Source: Pseudomonas furukawaii (GTDB lineage Bacteria; Pseudomonadota; Gammaproteobacteria; Pseudomonadales; Pseudomonadaceae). From it: DNA of 64,000 bases. Each line of letters opens with the position of its first letter. Within the stretch, counting starts at the first letter, position 1. The stretch lies in the NCBI RefSeq assembly GCF_002355475.1, contig NZ_AP014862.1, forward strand, positions 5,394,001 to 5,458,000, in the 5' to 3' direction. This document shows, piece by piece, positions 49,339 to 59,241 of this stretch. The notes beneath the pieces are model-generated. The model was not told the origin of the DNA, did not search any database, and worked only from the letters and a program-made list of their open reading frames with translations. Both the position numbers and the translations under genes were made by a program.

Positions 49339-50424
49339 GTGATGCAGAAGCCCCTCCGGAAGAACCTGCTGCGCACCCTGGCCGCCGCCATCGGCTTCAG
49401 CGGCATCCTGTCCGCCAGCGCCGCCGACCCGCTGAAAGTCGGTTTCGTCTATGTCGGTCCCATCGGCGACCACGGCTGGACCTACCAGCACGAGGAAGGC
49501 CGCAAGGCCCTGGTGGCCAGGCTGGGCGACAAGGTGGAAACCACCTACGTGGAGAACGTGGCCGAGGGCGCGGACGCCGAGCGGGTCATCCGCAACATGG
49601 CCAAGGGCGGCTACGACCTGGTGTTCACCACCTCCTTCGGCTACATGAACCCCACCGCCAAGGTAGCCAGGCAGTTCCCCAAGGTCACCTTCGAGCACGC
49701 TACCGGCTACAAGCAGGACAGGAACCTCGGCACCTACCTGTCGCGCTCCTATGAGGGCCGCTACGTCGGCGGCTTCCTCGCGGCGAAGATGACCAAGAGC
49801 CACAAGATCGGCTACATCGCCTCCTTCCCCATCCCCGAGGTGATCCGCGACATCAACGCCATCCAGCTGGCCCTGAACAAGTACGACCCGGGGGCCGAGA
49901 TCAAGGTGGTCTGGGTCAACTCCTGGTTCGACCCGGGCAAGGAGGCCGACGCCGCCAACGCGCTGATCGACCAGGGCGTGGACGTGGTCTTCCAGCACAC
50001 CGACAGCCCGGCGCCGATCCAGGCCGCCGAGCGCCGTGGCGTGTACTCCGTGGGCTACGCCTCGGACATGGCCCACTTCGGGCCCAAGGCCGTGCTCACC
50101 TCCATCGTCAACAACTGGGGCCCGCACTACATCCAGGCCGCCGAAGGCGTGATGGCCGGCACCTGGAAACCCCAGGACTACTGGGGCGGCCTGGCCGAGG
50201 ACACCCTCCAGCTGCCCATCAGCGACCTGGTGCCGACCGAGGTGAAGGCCGAGGCCGAGCAGATCATCGCCCGCATCAGGAGCGGCGAGTTCCACCCCTT
50301 CACCGGCCCGATCAAGGACCAGGACGGCGCCCTCAAGCTGGCCGACGGCGTGGTCGCCACCAACGCCGACCTGGCGGGCATGAACTACTACGTCGAAGGC
50401 CTCAAGGCGGAACTGCCGAAGTGA
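49339..50424 (+). CDS. BMP/PnrA-family nucleoside-binding protein
   Basis: 361 aa. Signal peptide (QKPLRKNLLRTLAAAIGFSGILSASA), then a Bmp domain: PLKVGFVYVGPIGDHGWTYQHEEGRKALV, VFTTSFGYMNPTAKVARQFP, GRYVGGFLAAKMTKSHKIGYIASFPIPEVIRDINA and QGVDVVFQHTDSPAPIQAAE. No lipobox is seen, so it is soluble in the periplasm, unlike Gram-positive relatives. GTG at 49339 sits eight bases after AAGGAG; ATG at 49342 is the alternative. Relatives bind purine nucleosides or nucleobases. Confidence 0.9.
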   Translation: MMQKPLRKNLLRTLAAAIGFSGILSASAADPLKVGFVYVGPIGDHGWTYQHEEGRKALVARLGDKVETTYVENVAEGADAERVIRNMAKGGYDLVFTTSFGYMNPTAKVARQFPKVTFEHATGYKQDRNLGTYLSRSYEGRYVGGFLAAKMTKSHKIGYIASFPIPEVIRDINAIQLALNKYDPGAEIKVVWVNSWFDPGKEADAANALIDQGVDVVFQHTDSPAPIQAAERRGVYSVGYASDMAHFGPKAVLTSIVNNWGPHYIQAAEGVMAGTWKPQDYWGGLAEDTLQLPISDLVPTEVKAEAEQIIARIRSGEFHPFTGPIKDQDGALKLADGVVATNADLAGMNYYVEGLKAELPK

Positions 50425-50487
50425 GCCCGGCCCCTCTCCCCGCTCGCGGGGAGAGGGCACCGACCTGCGCACCCGAAGGACTACCCG

Positions 50488-51450
50488 ATGAACCCGCTTC
50501 CCCTCATCGACATCGCCCCGCTCTATGGCGACAACCACCAGGCCTGGCAGCAGGTGGCCGAGCAGATCGACGCCGCCTGCCGCGACCGGGGCTTCTTCTA
50601 CATCACCGGCCATCCCATCGGCCCGGCCCGCTTCAAGGACCTGCTGGACGCGGCGAAAACCTTCTTCGCCCTGCCCGAAGCGGAGAAGCTGAAGATCGAC
50701 ATCACCCGCACCGCCCACCACCGGGGCTACGGCGCCATCGCCACCGAGCAGTTGGACCCGAACCAGCCCAGCGACCTCAAGGAAACCTTCGACATGGGCT
50801 TCCACCTGGGCGCCGACCACCCCGAAGTGCTGGCCGGCAAGCCCCTGCGTGGCCCCAACCGCCACCCCGACCTGCCCGGCTGGGCGACGTTGCTGGAGCG
50901 GCACTACGCCGACATGCAGGCCCTGGCCCAGACCCTGCTGCGGGCCATCGCCCTGGCGCTGGGCATCGAGCGCGACTTCTTCGACCAGCGTTTCAATGAA
51001 CCCATCAGCGTGTTCCGCATGATCCACTACCCGCCGCGCCACACCGCGCGCTCCGCCGACCAGCCGGGAGCCGGCGCCCACACCGACTACGGCTGCATCA
51101 CCCTGCTCTACCAGGACGATGCCGGTGGACTGCAGGTACGCGACGTCCGGGGCGAGTGGATCGACGCGCCGCCGATCCCGGGGAGCTTCGTGGTCAACCT
51201 CGGCGACATGATGGCGCGCTGGAGCAACGACAGGTACAGATCCACCCCGCACCGGGTGATCAGCCCGCTGGGGGTGGACCGCTACTCCATGCCCTTCTTC
51301 GCCGAGCCGCATCCGGACACGGTGATCAGCTGCCTGCCCAACTGCTCGGGCCCCGGCAACCCGCCCAGGTACCCGCCGGTGACCAGCGCCGATTACCTGC
51401 TCTCGCGCTTCGCCGACACCTATGCCTACCGGCGGGAGGAGACGACCTGA
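50488..51450 (+). CDS. Isopenicillin-N-synthase-like Fe(II)/2-oxoglutarate oxygenase
   Basis: 320 aa. DIOX_N domain (PLIDIAPLYGDNHQAWQQVAEQIDAACRDRGFFYITGHPI), then a 2OG-Fe(II) oxygenase core with iron ligands H198, D200 (GAHTDYG) and H255 (TPHRVI), and an RYS motif (RYSMPFF) for 2-oxoglutarate. It lies between the nucleoside-binding protein and an adenine deaminase-like gene on the same strand, so a purine or pyrimidine substrate is suggested, but this is inference. P. aeruginosa PA0147/PA0148 have a similar pairing as I recall it. Confidence 0.87.
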   Translation: MNPLPLIDIAPLYGDNHQAWQQVAEQIDAACRDRGFFYITGHPIGPARFKDLLDAAKTFFALPEAEKLKIDITRTAHHRGYGAIATEQLDPNQPSDLKETFDMGFHLGADHPEVLAGKPLRGPNRHPDLPGWATLLERHYADMQALAQTLLRAIALALGIERDFFDQRFNEPISVFRMIHYPPRHTARSADQPGAGAHTDYGCITLLYQDDAGGLQVRDVRGEWIDAPPIPGSFVVNLGDMMARWSNDRYRSTPHRVISPLGVDRYSMPFFAEPHPDTVISCLPNCSGPGNPPRYPPVTSADYLLSRFADTYAYRREETT

Positions 51451-51653
51451 ACCTGTTTGAAAGGCTGCTGGCCTCAAGACAGCTAAAGCGCACCTTGAGC
51501 GCAGGCATGACCTGGAAGGTGGGGCGGCGACATGGCCCCTTCAGTCCGTAGCCTGGATGAAATCCAGGGGCAAGGCTGATCCCCGCTCCCGGATTGCATC
51601 CGGCTACCCATGCTCGATCCCCAGGGTGCTCCGCGCAGCGGCTGGGCGGTTAA

Positions 51654-52640
<987 letters not shown>

Positions 52641-52650
52641 GCCCCCTGCC

Positions 52651-52669
52651 CCCGGCCGATCCGGCCGGG
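52651..52669 (+). terminator. Hairpin after the deaminase gene
   Basis: CCCGGCCG, loop ATC, CGGCCGGG, 10 bases after the stop codon. No clear T-run, so termination strength is uncertain. The rest of the gap up to 52869 includes ATAAGAT (near 52763), a possible -10 box for the regulator gene. Confidence 0.5.
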
Positions 52670-52869
52670 ATGCCTTCGACCTGGAAGCAGGTTTGTAGGA
52701 AAGAACTCATAACCCGGTAGGTCGGCATAGACGGCCAGTCTGACCCGGTACCTGGGTCACATAAGATGCGTCCGAAAATTCGTTTCTTTGATCCGAACAC
52801 CATTCGGCAGCCTTCCGCTGCCTGTCGGATTCCGATCATTCCTCGACGAATACCAAGGACCTACCTGCC

Positions 52870-53511
52870 ATGCGAACCCGAACCCTCATCGTCGATGACC
52901 ATCCCATCACCCTGATCGGCATGCGTGCATTGCTGACCACCTGCGACAACCTTGAGGTGGTCGCCGAGGCCCACAGCGCGGACGCCCTGTTCGAGCGCCT
53001 GGAACAGCAGGACTGCGACCTGCTGGTGACCGACCTGATGATGCCCGGCAGCCGCCAGGTGGACGGCATCCGCCTGATCCAGCGGCTGCGCCGGCGCTAC
53101 CCGGAGCTGGCGATCATCGTCGTCACCATGCTCGACAACCCGGCCCTGATCACCACCCTGCTGCGCCTGGGCATCCAGGGCCTGGTGAGCAAGCGCGGCC
53201 TGCTCCAGGACCTGCCCCATGCCATTCGCGGCCGTCGCGGCGCGCCCTACCTGTCCCCCTCCCTGCGCCGCCTGCTGGCCCTCGGCGAGGCCGAGTACGG
53301 CAAGCCCCTGGCCGAGGCCGACGGCCTATCGCCACGGGAAGTGGAAGTCCTGCGCCTGTACGGCAGCGGCCTCAGCATCGGCGAGATCGCCAGCCAGCTG
53401 GCACGCACCAAGCAGACCATCAGCGCGCAGAAGACCAGCGCCATGCGCAAGCTGGGCCTGGATACCAACGCCGCCCTGTACCTCTATATCCAGGAACATG
53501 GCCTGGCCTGA
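52870..53511 (+). CDS. NarL/LuxR-type response regulator
   Basis: 213 aa. Receiver domain with D9-D10 and phosphoacceptor D55 (LLVTDLMMPGS), then a LuxR HTH (LSPREVEVLRLYGSGLSIGEIASQLARTKQTISAQKTSAMRKLGL). The style is that of BvgA/EvgA/RcsB regulators paired with phosphorelay kinases. Its stop is 18 bases before the hybrid kinase start, so they form one operon. The two LPMO genes and their shared upstream element follow directly, the likely targets. Confidence 0.92.
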   Translation: MRTRTLIVDDHPITLIGMRALLTTCDNLEVVAEAHSADALFERLEQQDCDLLVTDLMMPGSRQVDGIRLIQRLRRRYPELAIIVVTMLDNPALITTLLRLGIQGLVSKRGLLQDLPHAIRGRRGAPYLSPSLRRLLALGEAEYGKPLAEADGLSPREVEVLRLYGSGLSIGEIASQLARTKQTISAQKTSAMRKLGLDTNAALYLYIQEHGLA

Positions 53512-53529
53512 GCCGCTCGGAGAACCTCG

Positions 53530-55659
53530 ATGCCTTCCCGCCTCCGGCGCTTCCGACGACCGATGCCGGCCTGCGCCTGCCTGCTGCCCCTGACCTGCTG
53601 GGCGCTTCCGCTGCCCACGCGCCTGCCCCGGCCCGGCGTCCTCCTTGAGGAGGCCAGGCACCTGCCCACCGGGGTCTGGCAGACGCTGCTGCTGATCACC
53701 CTGGTGGTGGTGCTGTCGCTGCTGTGGAACTGGCGCCTGCAGGTCCAGATCCGCGAGCGCCGTGCCGCCCAGAACCTGCTCCAGGACCAGTTGGCCTTCC
53801 AGTTCTCGCTGCTCAACGGCCTGCCGACGCCCCTCTACGTGCGCGACCTGGAGGGCCGTCTGACCACCTGCAACCGCGCCTACGAAACCTTCTTCGGCAG
53901 CACCCTCGAAGCGCTGCGGGGCACCCGGGTGCAGGAGCAGGCGCTGGCCCCGGCGGGGCTCGCCGAACTGCTGGAACAGGAGCACCAGCGGCTGCTGGAG
54001 CATCGCCAGCCGCGCTACTTCGACTGCTGCATCGAGCGCGACGGCAGGCCCCACCACGTCTACCAGTGGCTGGTGCCCTTCTACAGCGCCCGGGGCCGCC
54101 TCCAGGGCCTGCTCGGCGGCTGGATCGACATCAGCGAGCGCAAGCGCCTGGAGCTGGCGCTCCGCGAAGCCCGTCGCCAGGCCCTGGAAGCCAGCGCCGC
54201 GAAGGGCGAGTTCCTCGCCGCCATGAGCCACGAGCTGCGCACCCCGCTGAACGCCCTGGTGGGGTTGCTGGAGCTGGAGGTTACCCGGACCCCGGCACCC
54301 TCGGAGAACCTGCGGGTGGCCCAGCAGTCGGCCAACGCCATGATGGAGCTGATCGGCAACATCCTCGACCTGGACAAGATCGAGTCAGGGCAGATGCACC
54401 TGCAGCCCCGCCCCACGAACCTGGTGCCCCTGCTGGAGGGCAGCCGCGAACTGTTCGCCGCCCAGGCCCGCCAGCGCGGGGTGGCGCTGCGCCTGCGCTG
54501 CGCCCTGCCCGCCGAGCGCCGCTACCGCCTCGACCCGCTGCGCCTGCGCCAGGTGCTGCACAACCTCCTGGGCAACGCCCTGAAGTTCACCCCCAGCGGT
54601 CATGTGGAACTGGCCGTGCGGGCCCGTGACGGCGGCCCGGGCCTGAGCCGCCTGGAGTTCCGCGTCAGCGACACCGGCATCGGCATCCCCCGGGACGTGC
54701 AGCCCCACATCTTCGAGCCCTACCGCCAGGCCCACGGGGAGATCTCCTCCCTCGGCAAGGGCTCGGGCCTGGGCCTGAAGATCTGCGACCAGCTGGTGCG
54801 GCTGATGGGCGGACGCATCCACCTGGACAGCGACGCCGGCCAGGGTTGCCGGATCGGCTTCACCCTGGAGGCGGAATGGGAGCAGGGCGGCGTCGCGATG
54901 CAGGCCCTGGCGCCGTCGCCGGCACCGGCGGGCGAACCCGGCGCCGCCGGACTGCGGGTGCTGGTGGTGGACGATGTCCCGGTCAATGGCCTGGTGCTGC
55001 AGCAGCAACTGGCGGCCCTGGGCCACGACGCCCGGGTCCTCGACTGCGGCCGCGAGGCCCTGGAAGCCTGGAAGGGCGGCGGTTTCGACGTGCTGATCAG
55101 CGACTGCAACATGCCCGGCCTCGACGGTTACGCCCTGGCCAGCGCGGTGCGCGCCTGGGAGCGCGAACAGGGGCGCGCGCCGGCCACCCTCATCGGCTAC
55201 ACCGCCAGCGCCGTGGCCCAGGAAGCCGAACGCTGCCAGCGGGCGGGCATGGACGACCTGCTGATCAAGCCGGTGACCCTGGCCGCGCTGCGGGAGGTGC
55301 TGCCCGCGATCGTCCCCCGGGAGGTCGCCGCCGGCTTCGACCTGGGCCATCTGGAACGCCTGCCGGGCTTCGATGCCCAGGCCCTGGAGCGATTGCTCGA
55401 CGAACTGGAGCGCACCCTGCAGGCGGAGCTGGCCGCCCTCGACGCCTGCCCGCCCGGCGACCGGGCGGAATCCATCGCCCAGGACGCCCATCGCCTCAGC
55501 GGCCTGGCCTGCACCATTGACGCGCCCGAACTGCTGGGGGCCTGCCGCGAACTAGAGCGGGCCGGCGACCCGCAGGCCCTGGCGCGCGCCCGGTCCCTGC
55601 TGCGCCGGCGCCTGGAGCAACTGCTGGCGGGCCTGCGCCGCCGGCGTGGCGGGACCTGA
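53530..55659 (+). CDS. Hybrid sensor histidine kinase with phosphorelay (BvgS/EvgS-like output)
   Basis: 709 aa. N-terminal signal-like stretch, about 25 residues of periplasm, and one membrane helix (VWQTLLLITLVVVLSLLWNW, about 55-75). Then a PAS domain (about 90-210), HisKA (SHELRTPLNALVGLLEL), HATPase (LLGNALKFT, SDTGIGIP, GSGLGLKI), receiver (LISDCNMPGLDG) and a C-terminal HPt with its His in DAHRLSGLA. The full His-Asp-His relay to the LuxR regulator is present. Relatives BvgS and EvgS have two large periplasmic Venus-flytrap domains; these are missing here, so sensing must use the PAS domain or the membrane. GGAG lies seven bases before the ATG. Confidence 0.9.
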   Translation: MPSRLRRFRRPMPACACLLPLTCWALPLPTRLPRPGVLLEEARHLPTGVWQTLLLITLVVVLSLLWNWRLQVQIRERRAAQNLLQDQLAFQFSLLNGLPTPLYVRDLEGRLTTCNRAYETFFGSTLEALRGTRVQEQALAPAGLAELLEQEHQRLLEHRQPRYFDCCIERDGRPHHVYQWLVPFYSARGRLQGLLGGWIDISERKRLELALREARRQALEASAAKGEFLAAMSHELRTPLNALVGLLELEVTRTPAPSENLRVAQQSANAMMELIGNILDLDKIESGQMHLQPRPTNLVPLLEGSRELFAAQARQRGVALRLRCALPAERRYRLDPLRLRQVLHNLLGNALKFTPSGHVELAVRARDGGPGLSRLEFRVSDTGIGIPRDVQPHIFEPYRQAHGEISSLGKGSGLGLKICDQLVRLMGGRIHLDSDAGQGCRIGFTLEAEWEQGGVAMQALAPSPAPAGEPGAAGLRVLVVDDVPVNGLVLQQQLAALGHDARVLDCGREALEAWKGGGFDVLISDCNMPGLDGYALASAVRAWEREQGRAPATLIGYTASAVAQEAERCQRAGMDDLLIKPVTLAALREVLPAIVPREVAAGFDLGHLERLPGFDAQALERLLDELERTLQAELAALDACPPGDRAESIAQDAHRLSGLACTIDAPELLGACRELERAGDPQALARARSLLRRRLEQLLAGLRRRRGGT

Positions 55660-55671
55660 GCCGCCGCGTGA

Positions 55672-55718
55672 ACTCGGACTTGTCACATGGGCCACGCGGG
55701 GTCCCGAGGGCATCCTGC
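55672..55718 (+). promoter_or_regulatory. Upstream element of LPMO gene 1 (conserved with gene 2)
   Basis: ACTCGGACTTGTC, 24 bases, GGCATCCTGC. The same two blocks with the same 24-base gap occur at 57478-57524. It lies 84 bases before the ATG. TTGTCA could be a -35 box, or the blocks may be binding sites for the LuxR-type regulator. Confidence 0.6.
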
Positions 55719-55801
55719 CGGCACCTACGGAGACGGCCGGACCCAGGGGGTTCGCCGGCGCCGTGGGCCCCGACAATCCGGAAATCCAACAAGGGAAGAT
55801 C

Positions 55802-57373
55802 ATGTCCAACACCCAACGCTCCCTGCGCAAGCTGCCCCTGGCCCTCGCCGTCGGCCTCGCCGCCCTGGCCTCGCAACAGGCCTTCTCCCACGGCTACATC
55901 GAGACCCCGAAATCCCGCGCCATGCTCTGCGCGGCGGTGGGCGGCAACCAGAACGCCAACTGCGGCCCGATCCAGTACGAGCCCCAGAGCATCGAATACG
56001 GCCCCCACGCCGCCCACCAGCACAAGGGCGCCTACTGCGGCGGCAGCTTCATGGAATGCGGCCCTGCCGACGGCTTCATTCCCGCCGGCGGCCTCAACGG
56101 CATCGGCCAGCTGAACGAGCAGACCGCCACCCGCTGGACCAAGACCACCATCAAGCCCGGCCCGATGGACTTCGTCTGGAAGTACACCGCCGGCCACGCC
56201 ACCGCCTACTGGGAGTTCTACATCACCAAGAAGGACTGGAACCCCAACAAGCCCCTGACCCGTGATTCCTTCGAGTCCACCCCGCTGCTCCACGAGGCCT
56301 TCAGCCAGGGCCTCAACCCGAAGCCGCGCGACGGTGGCCGCTCCACCCACCGCCTGAACATCCCCGCCGATCGCAGCGGCTACCACGTGATCCTGGCCAC
56401 CTGGCGCATCGCCGACACCGCCAACACCTTCTACCAGACGGTGGATGTGAACATCGAGAAACAGGGCGGCGGCGTGACCCCGCCGGCGCCCACGTGGAAC
56501 GTCATCGGCGCCGTGCAGCCGGAGACCCTGCAGGTGGGCGATACCGTCAGGGCCCGCGTGTTCACCCAGGCGGGCGAGCAGGCCGGCCGCCAGGTCGAAC
56601 TGCGGATCGAAAGCGACAACCAGGCCCAGGCCGACAACTGGCCCTACCTGCTGGCGCAGAAGGTCAACGCCGCCAACCTCGGCTACAAGATGGGCGAGCT
56701 GAACAAGGACGGCGAGGTGGTGCCGAACTACGGCCGCAACAGCATCCAGGTCAAGGCCGACAGCGACGTGGTGCGCGTGGAGATCCAGAAGGAGCAGCCG
56801 AGCATCCCGTCCAGCCTGGACCTGACCGGCCTGGCGTCGAGCTATCAGATCAAGGACGGCAAGGCCGACCTGCACTTCAACGCCATCGCCCACGGCGGCG
56901 ATTTCACCGTCGACGCCACCGTCTACAACGCCAAGGGCGAGAGCATCGCCTACCAGCACCAGGATCGCGGCAACACCCCGCACTTCCACATGTCCCTGGA
57001 CAAGGCGGAAGCCGGCGCCTACGACCTGGTGGTGATCGCCACGCCGAAGAAGGGCGATCCGCTGCAGCAGACCCACAGCTTCACCCTGCTCGCCGAGCAG
57101 GGCGTGGAACCGCCGGTCCCGGACGACCAGCCGGGCGACGACCGCGATCCGGGCGAAGTCGAGCAGCCGGGCCATGGCGGCCACTACCAGCACGTCTTCC
57201 CCGAGGGCCTGAAGGGCTACACCGCGGGCACCACCGTGCTGGCCAGGGACGGTAACCGCTACGAGTGCCTGCCCTTCCCCAACAGCGGCTACTGCGTGCA
57301 ATGGAGCCCCAGCGCCAACCAGTACGAGCCGGGTGTGGGCCTCTACTGGAAGATGGCCTGGAAGCGCCTCTGA
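55802..57373 (+). CDS. Chitin-active AA10 lytic polysaccharide monooxygenase 1 (GbpA/CbpD-like)
   Basis: 523 aa. The signal peptide ends AFS/HGYIETPKSR, so the mature protein starts with His, the N-terminal ligand of the copper brace; the second ligand is H132 (TAGHATAYWEFYITKKDW). AA10 spans about 30-225, two GbpA-type modules follow (about 235-455), then a Pro/Asp linker and a CBM5/12 chitin-binding domain at the end (YECLPFPNSGYCVQWSPS). LPMOs cut crystalline chitin oxidatively; homologues CbpD and GbpA leave the cell by type II secretion, and gspCDEF lies 4 kb away. The ATG at 55802 follows AAGGGAAG. Confidence 0.95.
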   Translation: MSNTQRSLRKLPLALAVGLAALASQQAFSHGYIETPKSRAMLCAAVGGNQNANCGPIQYEPQSIEYGPHAAHQHKGAYCGGSFMECGPADGFIPAGGLNGIGQLNEQTATRWTKTTIKPGPMDFVWKYTAGHATAYWEFYITKKDWNPNKPLTRDSFESTPLLHEAFSQGLNPKPRDGGRSTHRLNIPADRSGYHVILATWRIADTANTFYQTVDVNIEKQGGGVTPPAPTWNVIGAVQPETLQVGDTVRARVFTQAGEQAGRQVELRIESDNQAQADNWPYLLAQKVNAANLGYKMGELNKDGEVVPNYGRNSIQVKADSDVVRVEIQKEQPSIPSSLDLTGLASSYQIKDGKADLHFNAIAHGGDFTVDATVYNAKGESIAYQHQDRGNTPHFHMSLDKAEAGAYDLVVIATPKKGDPLQQTHSFTLLAEQGVEPPVPDDQPGDDRDPGEVEQPGHGGHYQHVFPEGLKGYTAGTTVLARDGNRYECLPFPNSGYCVQWSPSANQYEPGVGLYWKMAWKRL

Positions 57374-57403
57374 CGGGCCGTTGAATCCCCCCTGCCAACC
57401 TCC

Positions 57404-57430
57404 GGAGCGTGGCGCCCCGCGCCACGCTCC
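57404..57430 (+). terminator. Hairpin terminator after LPMO gene 1
   Basis: GGAGCGTGGCGC, loop CCC, GCGCCACGCTCC, then CGGCTTTTCC: perfect 12-bp stem 30 bases after the stop. Confidence 0.8.
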
Positions 57431-57477
57431 CGGCTTTTCCCCCGGGCTCTCCCGGGGTTTGCGAACCGGACGGTCAC

Positions 57478-57524
57478 ACTCGGACTTGTCCAATACCTCG
57501 ACGGGAACGGCGGCGGCATCCTGC
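57478..57524 (+). promoter_or_regulatory. Upstream element of LPMO gene 2
   Basis: ACTCGGACTTGTC, 24 bases, GGCATCCTGC, as upstream of gene 1; here TTGTCC. It lies 76 bases before the ATG and after a terminator, so gene 2 has its own promoter. Confidence 0.6.
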
Positions 57525-57599
57525 ACCCCGCCTTCGCTTCCCGGCCAGCCGGGTCCGTTGGCGCCAAGCAACCCCGGAATCCCCGAGCAAAGGAACACC

Positions 57600-59171
57600 A
57601 TGAGCAATCGCAAGCGCTCCTTGGGCAGACTGCCCCTGGCCCTGGCCATCGGCCTCGCCACCCTGGCCTCGCAGCAGGCCTTCTCCCACGGCTACATCCA
57701 GAGCCCGAAATCCCGCGCCATGCTCTGCGCCGCCGCTGGCGGCAACCAGAACGCCAACTGCGGCGCGATCCAGTGGGAGCCCCAGAGCATCGAGTACGGC
57801 CCCGCCGTGGCCCACCACAACAACGGCGCCTACTGCGGCGGCAGCTTCATGGAATGCGGCCCCGCCGACGGCTTCATCGCCGCCGGGGGCATCCCACAGT
57901 ACGGTCCGCTGAACGAGCAGACCGCCACCCGCTGGACCAAGACCACCATCAAGCCCGGCCCCATGGACTTCGTCTGGAAGTACACCGCCGGGCACGCCAC
58001 CGCCTACTGGGAGTTCTACATCACCAAGAAGGACTGGAACCCCAACCAACCCCTGACCCGTGATGCCTTCGAACCCACCCCGCTGCTCCACGAGGACTTC
58101 AGCCAGGGCCTCAACGAGAAGCCGGTGTCCCAGGGGACCTCCACCCACCGCCTGAACATCCCGGCCGACCGCAGCGGCTACCACGTGATCCTGGCCACCT
58201 GGCGCATCGCCGACACCGCCAACACCTTCTACCAGACCGTCGATGTGAACATCGAGAAACCGGGTGGCGGCGTGACCCCGCCGGCACCCACGTGGAACGT
58301 CATCGGCGCCGTGCAGCCGGAACCGCTGGAAGTGGGCGATACCGTGAAAACCCGCGTGTTCACCAAGGCCGGTGAACAGCCCGGCCGCCAGACCCAGCTG
58401 CGGATCGAGAACGAGGACCAGGCCCAGGCCGATAACTGGCCCTACCTGCTGGCCCGGAAGGTCAACGCCGCCAACCTGGGCTACAAGATGGGCGAGCTGA
58501 ACAAGGACGGCGAGGTGGTGCCGAACCATGGCCGCAACGGCATCCAGGTCAAGGCCGACAGCGACGTGGTGCGCGTGGAGATCCAGAAGGAGCAGCCCAG
58601 CATCCCCTCCAGCCTGGAGCTGACCGGACTCGCACCGAGCTACCCGATCAAGGACGGCAAGGCCGACCTGCACTTCACCGCCATCGCCCAGGGCGGCGAG
58701 TTCCAGATGGACGCCACCGTCTACAACGCCAAGGGCGAGAGCATCGCCCGCCAGCACCAGGCACAGAACAACGCCCCGCACTTCCACCTGACCCTGGACC
58801 CGGCGAAGGCCGGCCGCTACGACCTGGTGGTGCTCGCCACGCCGAAGAAGGGCGAGCCGCTGCAGAAGACCCACAGCTTCAGCCTGCTGGCCGAACAGGG
58901 CGGCGAGACGCCCGGTGATGGCGGCAATACCGGCGACGGTGGCAACCCTGGCGACGGCGGGAATCCGGGCCCGGGTGTCCAGTACGACTATGCGTTCCCC
59001 GATGGCCTGGCCAAGTACACCGACGATACCGTCGTGCTGGCCAAGGATGGTCACACCTACCAGTGCCTGCACTTCCCCAGCAGCGGCTACTGCAAGCAGT
59101 GGACCCCCGGCGCCAACCAGTTCGAGCCGGGCGTAGGCAGCAGCTGGACGATGGCCTGGAAACGCCTCTGA
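57600..59171 (+). CDS. Chitin-active AA10 lytic polysaccharide monooxygenase 2 (GbpA/CbpD-like)
   Basis: 523 aa, same length and layout as the preceding gene and nearly identical over the AA10 and middle modules, so a recent tandem duplication. The mature start is His (AFS/HGYIQSPKSR) and the second copper ligand is H132. The clearest change is the linker before the CBM5/12 domain: here a Gly-rich repeat (GDGGNTGDGGNPGDGGNPGPG), in copy 1 Pro/Asp-rich. Differences also cluster in the substrate-facing loop (AGGIPQYGPLNEQ against AGGLNGIGQLNEQ). AAAGGA precedes the ATG. Confidence 0.95.
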   Translation: MSNRKRSLGRLPLALAIGLATLASQQAFSHGYIQSPKSRAMLCAAAGGNQNANCGAIQWEPQSIEYGPAVAHHNNGAYCGGSFMECGPADGFIAAGGIPQYGPLNEQTATRWTKTTIKPGPMDFVWKYTAGHATAYWEFYITKKDWNPNQPLTRDAFEPTPLLHEDFSQGLNEKPVSQGTSTHRLNIPADRSGYHVILATWRIADTANTFYQTVDVNIEKPGGGVTPPAPTWNVIGAVQPEPLEVGDTVKTRVFTKAGEQPGRQTQLRIENEDQAQADNWPYLLARKVNAANLGYKMGELNKDGEVVPNHGRNGIQVKADSDVVRVEIQKEQPSIPSSLELTGLAPSYPIKDGKADLHFTAIAQGGEFQMDATVYNAKGESIARQHQAQNNAPHFHLTLDPAKAGRYDLVVLATPKKGEPLQKTHSFSLLAEQGGETPGDGGNTGDGGNPGDGGNPGPGVQYDYAFPDGLAKYTDDTVVLAKDGHTYQCLHFPSSGYCKQWTPGANQFEPGVGSSWTMAWKRL

Positions 59172-59194
59172 CAGGCTTCCCCCCAAGCGAGACC

Positions 59195-59221
59195 GGAAGG
59201 TGGCGCACGGCGCCACCTTCC
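59195..59221 (+). terminator. Hairpin after LPMO gene 2
   Basis: GGAAGGTGGCGC, loop ACG, GCGCCACCTTCC: perfect 12-bp stem 24 bases after the stop. It resembles the hairpin after gene 1 (GGCGC/GCGCC centre) but lacks a T-run. Confidence 0.65.
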
Positions 59222-59241
59222 CCCAGCCGGTAACCGATCCG

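Noticed and set aside
48214-51477. Long minus-strand frame opposite the permease, BMP and oxygenase genes
   Set aside because: Antisense shadow spanning three well-supported plus-strand genes and a terminator.
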